In this document: in pieces, positions 6,672-11,557 of the stretch
Numbering within the stretch: position 1 is the stretch's first letter
How the letters are laid out: every line of letters begins with the position of its first letter
Origin: Candidatus Poribacteria bacterium
GTDB taxonomy: Bacteria; Poribacteria; WGA-4E; B28-G17
NCBI GenBank assembly: GCA_003645735.1
Contig: QNBQ01000019.1
Span: 1-11,557, forward strand
Length of the DNA stretch: 11,557 nucleotides
Reading direction: 5' to 3'
The notes under the pieces: model-generated
What the model was told of the DNA's origin: nothing
Seen by the model: the letters and a program-made list of their open reading frames with translations, nothing else
Databases searched by the model: none
Position numbers and translations under genes: made by a program

Positions 6672-9011
6672 ATGGAGTATAGCGGCAACTCCCATGCCAT
6701 AGAGGAACAGGAGATCCACCTGCGTGACATATTGATGGTTTTGTCCGTCAGGAAATGGGTGGTCATAATAGGGGCGTTGGCCACCATAGCCGGGGCTATC
6801 GTCTACTTGGTTCTGAGCGAGCCGGTCTATGAGGCCGAGGTGACGATGCTCTATGAGAAATCGAACCCCACCACCGCGCTGCTTGACGCGATAGATTTCA
6901 GGCAGCTTCAGTCGGAGCTAGAGCTGGACGCGCAGAAGGCCTTCCTGATGAGCCCGATAGTGCTCAACGAGGCCAAGAGCAAGCTGCTCAACGAATACGG
7001 GCTCATCCTGACGGACAAGGAGATGGAGAAGATACTCAACCTCACATCCCCCAGGGGGTCGAACGTCTTGAAGCTGACGGCCAAGGCCAGGACGCCTGCT
7101 ACCGCCGCCCTCATAGCCAACACCGTCGCCCGGGTCTTCATAGAGAAGAACGCCGAGAGAAAGAGCTCCGATCTCGACCGGGCGATAAGCTTCCTCAACT
7201 CCCAGCTTAGCCAGCTCCAGAAGAGAATCCAGAAGCTGGAGGAGGAGATAGCGAAGTTCAAGGAAAGGGAGAGGATAACGGCCGTCCCCACCCAGGACGG
7301 ATGGGAGCTGCCGGGATTGTTACAGAAGCTGGGCGAAATGGAGGATCAGCTCGTGCAGACCGAGCTGGAATATGAGCAAGTGAAAGCTCAGCTCGAGGGG
7401 ATCAGGATGCAGATAGAAGAGAAGAAAAAGGAGTTAGATCCCTCGGTGCAACAGATGACGGTCGCGGGCGGGCTGACACCTCAGATAAACGAGCTGCGAA
7501 GGCAGATAACCGAGCTGAAGCTGGAGCTCAACTCCAAGCTGGAGCTTTACACCGAAAAGCATCAGGACGTCATAGATCTGAAGCAAAGGCTGAAGGCTGC
7601 TGAGGAACAGCTGCAGGAAGAGCTGGCCAAGCTGGCCAAGGTGAGGGGGGAATCGCTCGATCCGATAACCGAGTGGCAGAAGCTGTTGGAGCAGGAAACA
7701 GACCTAGAGGTCAGGCTGCGCGGGTTGGAGGAGAGGAAGAAGCTCCTGGAGGCCAAGATAAAGAAGTTCAAGGAGGAACATCCCGACCTGGTCACAAAGG
7801 ACGTCGAGCTGATGAGGATGTTAAGGGAGAAGAAGCTGCTGGAGGCAACTCACCTGGAGCTGAAGAAGAAACTGGAGGAGATGAAGCTGCTCAAGGAGAT
7901 GAGGTCGAGCGATGTGACGCTCATAAAGGAGGCCACCGAGCCGAGGCTGCCCGTCAAGCCGAAGGTGAAGCTCACCCTGGCGTTGGCGGTCGTTCTGGGG
8001 GTGATGTTCGGCGTCGGGCTGGCCTTCCTGCTGGAATACATGGACAACACGGTCAAGACCAAAGAGGAGGTGGAGAGGCTGACGGGGCTGCCGGTGGTCG
8101 GCATTATACCGAAGATGGAGGGGAAATTCCTGGGCGACGTCAAAGTTCAGATGCTGCCGTCATCCGCCGGGGGAGATGGCGGGCCGCCGACGGAAGGCCG
8201 GCCGGGATCGGGCGGCGCCGTGGTCAAGAAGCTCCGGAGGAGATACAGGCAGCAGCTCGAACAGCTTCTCAAGCGGAAGATAACCAATCTCCCTCCCAGA
8301 AGCCCTATCATAGAGAGCTACAGGGCGATCAGATCTAACATCAGGTATGCCTCTTTGAACGGTGACATCGGCGCCGTCAAGACGATCCTCATAACCAGCT
8401 CCCTGCCCGGCGAGGGGAAGAGCTTGACCGCCACCAACCTCGCTATAACCTTCGCGAGAAGCGGGGTCAAAACCGCTCTGGTGGACTGCGACCTTCACAG
8501 ATCCAAAATACATTACATGTTCAACATCGATAAATCACCCGGCGTGTCGGAATTCTTAACCGATCAAGTGGAAGGAGAAACGATAGAGGAAAAAGTGTCA
8601 AAGATCCTCAAGCCTGTGGACGTGGAAAACCTCTACGTCATTCCCTCCGGCAAGCTGCCGCCTAACCCCGGAGATCTGCTCGCCTCGGATAAGATCGATA
8701 AGCTCATCGAATACCTGAAATCCAAATTCGAGATGGTTATCTTCGATTCGCCGCCGCTGGGCGTCGTCTCCGACACCTCCGTCCTGGCCACGAAGATAGA
8801 CGCCACGATCCTGATCGTCAGGGCGGGCCATACGAAGAGACCGGTCGTGGCCCAGGCCAAGGAGATGCTGGAACATCTCGGGGCGAACGTCTTCGGAACG
8901 GTCATAAACGAGCTCGACGTGAAAAGCAGGCGATACTCCGATTACTACTACTATTACTCCTACTCCAAATACGGCAGGAGCTATTACGCGCCCGAGGAGG
9001 AAGAGGAATAA
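6672..9011 (+). CDS. Wzc-like polysaccharide co-polymerase and tyrosine autokinase (BY-kinase)
   Basis: The product has 779 residues; ATG 6672 follows GGGGAGGAG by eight bases. The order is: Wzz domain from residue 15 (HLRDILMVLSVRKW); TM1 about 29-49; a long periplasmic part with coiled coils at about 165-260, 270-330 and 335-412; the conserved EATEPRLPVKPK (420-431) just before TM2 (432-454). A cytoplasmic Gly/Pro-rich linker follows (about 497-516) and then the kinase. The kinase has the EX2RX2R oligomerisation motif (ESYRAIR, 548-554), Walker A SSLPGEGKSLTA (576-587), Walker A' TALVDCDLHR (601-610) and Walker B EMVIFDSPP (687-695). The tail has ten tyrosines in 18 residues (755-772) followed by five glutamates. 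These are the usual trans-autophosphorylation sites that control oligomer cycling and chain length. It spans the inner membrane and faces the Wza-like channel. Membrane and kinase parts are fused in one chain, as in proteobacterial Wzc and unlike the split Firmicutes CapA/CapB. Confidence 0.94.
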   Translation: MEYSGNSHAIEEQEIHLRDILMVLSVRKWVVIIGALATIAGAIVYLVLSEPVYEAEVTMLYEKSNPTTALLDAIDFRQLQSELELDAQKAFLMSPIVLNEAKSKLLNEYGLILTDKEMEKILNLTSPRGSNVLKLTAKARTPATAALIANTVARVFIEKNAERKSSDLDRAISFLNSQLSQLQKRIQKLEEEIAKFKERERITAVPTQDGWELPGLLQKLGEMEDQLVQTELEYEQVKAQLEGIRMQIEEKKKELDPSVQQMTVAGGLTPQINELRRQITELKLELNSKLELYTEKHQDVIDLKQRLKAAEEQLQEELAKLAKVRGESLDPITEWQKLLEQETDLEVRLRGLEERKKLLEAKIKKFKEEHPDLVTKDVELMRMLREKKLLEATHLELKKKLEEMKLLKEMRSSDVTLIKEATEPRLPVKPKVKLTLALAVVLGVMFGVGLAFLLEYMDNTVKTKEEVERLTGLPVVGIIPKMEGKFLGDVKVQMLPSSAGGDGGPPTEGRPGSGGAVVKKLRRRYRQQLEQLLKRKITNLPPRSPIIESYRAIRSNIRYASLNGDIGAVKTILITSSLPGEGKSLTATNLAITFARSGVKTALVDCDLHRSKIHYMFNIDKSPGVSEFLTDQVEGETIEEKVSKILKPVDVENLYVIPSGKLPPNPGDLLASDKIDKLIEYLKSKFEMVIFDSPPLGVVSDTSVLATKIDATILIVRAGHTKRPVVAQAKEMLEHLGANVFGTVINELDVKSRRYSDYYYYYSYSKYGRSYYAPEEEEE

Positions 9012-9020
9012 ACCGCTTTC

Positions 9021-9722
9021 ATGCTTAAAACGCTGGAGGATGTGATCAGAAAACTCATCGAGGAGTATAAGCCTGAGGGCATCATATTGTTCGGATCCCG
9101 AGCAGCGGGCGAAGGCGGAGAGCACAGCGATTACGATCTGCTGATAATCAAGCGGACGGACAAGCGACAAGTTGAAAGACAGATCGAGGTTGAAAAGCTC
9201 CTCTCCGATAGAGCCATTCCCCTCGATCTCTTCGTCTACACCCCCTGGGAGCTCTGGCAGCTGGTGAGCATCGGCAGCCCTTTCATAACGGAGGCCCTCG
9301 AAAAGGGGAGGGTGCTATACATGAGGAGGGCGACCAGGGAATGGCTGAGGGATGCCGAGGATGAGTTTAAATCGGCGGCCATACTCCATGAGCACGGCTT
9401 CTACAGGAACTCCTGCTATCACAGCCAACAATGCGTTGAGAAATGCCTCAAGTGCCTCATTCTGGAGGGCGGATCGCCTCCCAGGCGGACGCACGATCTG
9501 GTGGTGCTGCTGAGGGAGGTCAACGAGATGGGATGGGACATCGATTTGGATTTAGACGACGCGGCTTTCCTGAACGGCATCTATAGGGAAAGATACCCGA
9601 CAGAACAAGGGCTGTTCCCCCATGGGCTGCCCTCGGCCGAGGACTCCGAAAGGGCCCTGGGGATAGCCGAGCACGTCCTGAATCAGGTCAAACGAAAGCT
9701 TTCCGAAGGGAAAAGCGCTTAA
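9021..9722 (+). CDS. Fused minimal nucleotidyltransferase-HEPN protein (MNT-HEPN)
   Basis: The product has 233 residues in two domains. Residues 1-100 are a minimal nucleotidyltransferase. LFGSRAAGEGGEHSDYDLLI contains the exact G-S-(x10)-D-x-D metal-binding motif (G25, S26, D37, D39), and the third carboxylate is probably D69 in IPLDLFVYT. Residues 105-228 are a HEPN domain of the PF05168 type: REWLRDAEDEFKSAAIL, then FYRNSCYHSQQCVEKCLKCL, a THDLVVLL helix and a YRERYP motif. R129 and H134 form an R-x4-H pair like the RNase motif of HEPN toxins, although the RX4HXY signature of the SO_3166 class is absent. Split MNT and HEPN genes form toxin-antitoxin pairs in which MNT nucleotidylates the toxin; fused forms are less studied. 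ATG 9021 lies nine bases after the kinase stop, with GAGGAAGAGG further upstream, so co-transcription with the export genes is likely. The activity is inferred. Confidence 0.87.
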   Translation: MLKTLEDVIRKLIEEYKPEGIILFGSRAAGEGGEHSDYDLLIIKRTDKRQVERQIEVEKLLSDRAIPLDLFVYTPWELWQLVSIGSPFITEALEKGRVLYMRRATREWLRDAEDEFKSAAILHEHGFYRNSCYHSQQCVEKCLKCLILEGGSPPRRTHDLVVLLREVNEMGWDIDLDLDDAAFLNGIYRERYPTEQGLFPHGLPSAEDSERALGIAEHVLNQVKRKLSEGKSA

Positions 9723-11378
9723 TCATCGCCTCCCCCAGATCATATCCCCGAACTCCTCCAACAGCTCGTATCTCCGCCTCCAGGTGGTATACATGAACCC
9801 TCGAACCCCCGGGATCTCCCTCGCCAGCTCCAACCATCCCCTCACATCATCGAGCGTATCGGCGTCGTAATAGCAGGCGATCAGAATTCGAAAGCCCTTG
9901 TCGGCGAAAAAGCGGAGGCTCTCCTCCCGGGGCCTCCCGCCCCAGACAGCTATTATCAGATCCTTGGGGACGTAATTCCATGAGCCGGTGAAATCGCCCT
10001 CGACCAGGTAGTAATCGGCGTGGGCGTTGTGGTTCGGGTCGAGCATATCGGACCATATGTATATCTCCGCCTCCGGGTTGAACTTCCGCAGGATCCTCAC
10101 CTGCTTGGTTATGCACTCCCCCAACAGCTTCGCCATGTCCCTCCCTCTGCACGCCGCGCATGAGCCGCCCATCCTTATCTCGTCCATGCTCAGGAGGACT
10201 TTGCGGTATCGCAGGTATTTCCACAATAGCTCAGCCTCGCGTTCCCATATCTCGTAAAGCTTCGGCTCGGCCATGCAGACGGTTATCTGCCCCCTGCCTA
10301 TCACCATCGGGTGATACCAGCTCACAAGCAGCCTCTGCCCCTCCTTGATCCTGCTTCCGGGGAGGATTTTCAGGGTCGGGGCGGGTCTGTCCACATCCCG
10401 AAAGCTGAAATGGGGATCTATCAGAGGGGCGTAATCCCTCCCCTCCTCGTAGACCACGGAGCCGTCCTCGCTCTTGACCGTCACGGGCGTTCCGGGGCGG
10501 CGCAACACGTTTATCGGCCCCACCTCCTCGATCTCCCAATCGTCCAGCCAAAGCCTGCCCTCCCTGGCGCCCCACACGCCCGCGTAAACCCTGACCCTGT
10601 CGAAATACAGGCTGTTGAAGATCATCGTCACCTTCCGCCAGTCGGTTGTGGAGGGCAGGTCGAACTCCCTGGGGGCGAGGTTACGCCCATCGGCTAAAAC
10701 CAACATCCTGAAACATCCCTCGGGCTTAAGACCCTCGGTTTTAACCCAGATGCTCAGCCGGTAACATCGGCGGGGCTTGACCGTTATCTCCTGCATCACC
10801 CTGCCGTGGCCGTGTGGGTCGGCGGAGAAGTTCTCGAAACGGATCGAAGCCCTCCCGCTGTGTTTGACCTCGGTATCGACGAAGCTTACAACCCCGGGGC
10901 GGTCGTGAAACCTATAGCCCTTAAAGCGGTTCCCCTCGAACTCCTCGAAACCGCCGTTGACGATCCGAACGGTCGGGTCGGGGACGTGGCGGGCCTCGCC
11001 GTTTTCGACGATGAAAAGCGCGCCCTTCACCGGGAACCCCTCGGCCAGGTTGCGGTCGTGCGCCAGAACCGATCCGCCGTATCCCACGGAGAAAACGGAG
11101 GGGATGAGCTCGATCCCGTATCGCTCACAGATCCCCTTGACCTCCTCCAGCCTGCGGAGGTAATCCTCGTCCTGCAGGCTCAGCCTGTCCAGCCCCGCCG
11201 ACAGCACGGCGCCGTTGTAGCCGTGTTCGGAAGCCGTCTTCAAAATCCGTTCGATATGTCTCACGTCCTCATCGTTCCTCAACCCATATCCGAAGATCCA
11301 AACGAACCTGTCCTGGTAAATCCCCTCCACGCTCAAACCGATCCCCATCGCGGCACAGATCACTGCAACGCCTATCAT
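9723..11378 (-). CDS. Secreted glycoside hydrolase-like TIM barrel with inserted carbohydrate-binding module
   Basis: The product has 551 residues. The start at 11378 is set by GGAGGTGG six bases upstream. Residues 1-17 form a short hydrophobic signal-like segment without a basic n-region. The first barrel strands are FVWIFGYG (25-32), YNGAVLS (54-60) and ELIPSVFSVGYGG (90-102). Residues about 136-285 interrupt the barrel with a jelly-roll typical of CBM4/9/22-like modules: VNGGFEEFEG, a sheet with SGRASIRFEN, YRLSIWVKTEG, DWRKVTMIF and GRLWLDDWEIEE. A second beta-rich section (290-365) follows. The barrel resumes with VLLSMDEIR (D399, E400, placed like a GH20-type Asp-Glu pair), EIYIWSDM, LIIAVWGG, ILIACYYD and VRGFMYTTW. 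A CxxC at 407/410 follows the acidic pair. It probably acts on an external or periplasmic polysaccharide; family and substrate are not assigned. Its stop abuts the MNT-HEPN stop with no gap. Confidence 0.72.
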   Translation of the reverse strand: MIGVAVICAAMGIGLSVEGIYQDRFVWIFGYGLRNDEDVRHIERILKTASEHGYNGAVLSAGLDRLSLQDEDYLRRLEEVKGICERYGIELIPSVFSVGYGGSVLAHDRNLAEGFPVKGALFIVENGEARHVPDPTVRIVNGGFEEFEGNRFKGYRFHDRPGVVSFVDTEVKHSGRASIRFENFSADPHGHGRVMQEITVKPRRCYRLSIWVKTEGLKPEGCFRMLVLADGRNLAPREFDLPSTTDWRKVTMIFNSLYFDRVRVYAGVWGAREGRLWLDDWEIEEVGPINVLRRPGTPVTVKSEDGSVVYEEGRDYAPLIDPHFSFRDVDRPAPTLKILPGSRIKEGQRLLVSWYHPMVIGRGQITVCMAEPKLYEIWEREAELLWKYLRYRKVLLSMDEIRMGGSCAACRGRDMAKLLGECITKQVRILRKFNPEAEIYIWSDMLDPNHNAHADYYLVEGDFTGSWNYVPKDLIIAVWGGRPREESLRFFADKGFRILIACYYDADTLDDVRGWLELAREIPGVRGFMYTTWRRRYELLEEFGDMIWGRR

Positions 11379-11405
11379 GTTCCACCTCCGATCGGGCTAA
11401 AGCTA

Positions 11406-11434
11406 AATGTAGCACACAATTCGGTTGTTGTGAA
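11406..11434 (-). promoter_or_regulatory. Candidate sigma70-type promoter for the glycosidase-like gene
   Basis: Read on the - strand, TTCACA (11434-11429) matches the -35 consensus at 5 of 6 positions. After a 17-base spacer, TACATT (11411-11406) matches the -10 at 4 of 6. This predicts a start near 11399 and a leader of about 20 bases that includes the GGAGGTGG ribosome site. It is the best-placed pair seen in the divergent region. It is unproven, and the housekeeping sigma consensus is assumed. Confidence 0.45.
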
Positions 11435-11459
11435 GACCTCCCCGACCGATGGGTATTTG

Positions 11460-11468
11460 TGTTAAAAT
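11460..11468 (+). promoter_or_regulatory. Candidate extended -10 promoter for the rightmost gene
   Basis: TG at 11460-11461, one base, then TAAAAT at 11463-11468 (5 of 6 to TATAAT) forms an extended -10 element. I see no good -35 hexamer 16-18 bases upstream, as expected for extended -10 promoters. Transcription would start near 11475, giving a leader of about 40 bases before ATG 11515. The AT-rich patch stands out in otherwise GC-rich DNA. Confidence 0.35.
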
Positions 11469-11514
11469 TCCACCCGCCCCGGCAGGGGAAACCGCGCAAG
11501 CCGTGAGGTGAGGT

Positions 11515-11557
11515 ATGGCCGAGGATCTGTTCAAGCCTCTGGACAGGGAAGAGGTGA
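11515..11557 (+). CDS. Start of an unidentified gene, cut by the window edge
   Basis: ATG 11515 is preceded by GAGGTGAGGT and opens a frame MAEDLFKPLDREEV that stays open to the last base. Only 14 codons are visible, so no family can be named. Support comes from the ribosome-site-like purine run, the candidate promoter upstream and the divergent arrangement with the glycosidase-like gene. Confidence 0.45.
   Translation, partial: MAEDLFKPLDREEV

Noticed and set aside
8944..8962. TAC/TAT triplet run that looks like a microsatellite
   Set aside because: It encodes the tyrosine cluster of the BY-kinase tail, a normal functional feature, and uses mixed codons.
9696..9716. Imperfect inverted repeat (TTTCC-GAAG-GGAAA with a bulge and flanking GC) at the convergent junction
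   Set aside because: It is only about seven pairs with a bulge, lies inside coding sequence and has no T-run, so it is too weak to call a terminator.
1..11557. CRISPR arrays, tRNA or rRNA genes, insertion sequences, integrase or attachment sites
   Set aside because: No regularly spaced repeats, cloverleaf-like or rRNA-like stretches, transposase motifs or terminal inverted repeats were seen, and almost all DNA is accounted for by coding sequence.

Overview
The window is from a bacterial chromosome, most likely a diderm. It carries an outer-membrane polysaccharide export protein and a tyrosine autokinase (BY-kinase), a pair seen only in Bacteria. The DNA is GC-rich, yet arginine is mostly AGG and isoleucine often ATA, and the proteins are rich in Lys, Glu and Arg. 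That recalls thermophilic or candidate-phylum lineages. A DUF6785/DUF6784-type membrane protein also fits Poribacteria, Armatimonadetes or Planctomycetes-like groups. The phylum is inferred and not proven.

Layout. Bases 1-768 hold the 3' end of an FtsX/MacB-type ABC permease with an unusual cytoplasmic tail of about 170 residues. A strong GC hairpin (781-808) follows. From 839 to 9722 eight genes run on the + strand with gaps of at most 22 nt, three of them touching or overlapping, so they look like one transcription unit. In order they are: a 58-residue two-helix membrane protein, a 663-residue OPT-like DUF6785 membrane protein, a 316-residue protein built of two similar halves, a PqqD-domain protein, a LolD/MacB-type ABC ATPase, a four-SLBB Wza-like export protein, a Wzc-like BY-kinase with a tyrosine-rich tail, and a fused nucleotidyltransferase-HEPN (MNT-HEPN) protein.

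Bases 9723-11378 on the - strand encode a secreted glycosidase-like protein whose TIM barrel is split by a carbohydrate-binding module. It converges on the operon with no intergenic base. A 136-bp divergent region (11379-11514) has candidate promoters for both directions, and a new + strand gene starts at 11515 and runs off the window.

How the genes may work together. The ATPase and the upstream FtsX permease are the natural halves of one type VII (MacB/LolCDE-like) ABC system. The PqqD protein, the duplicated-domain protein and the OPT-like transporter lie between them. The Wza-like and Wzc-like proteins form the export and regulatory core of a capsule or exopolysaccharide machine, but no glycosyltransferase, Wzx or Wzy is in the window. 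The most unusual features are the PqqD-ABC-OPT grouping without a radical SAM enzyme, and the MNT-HEPN fusion directly behind the BY-kinase.
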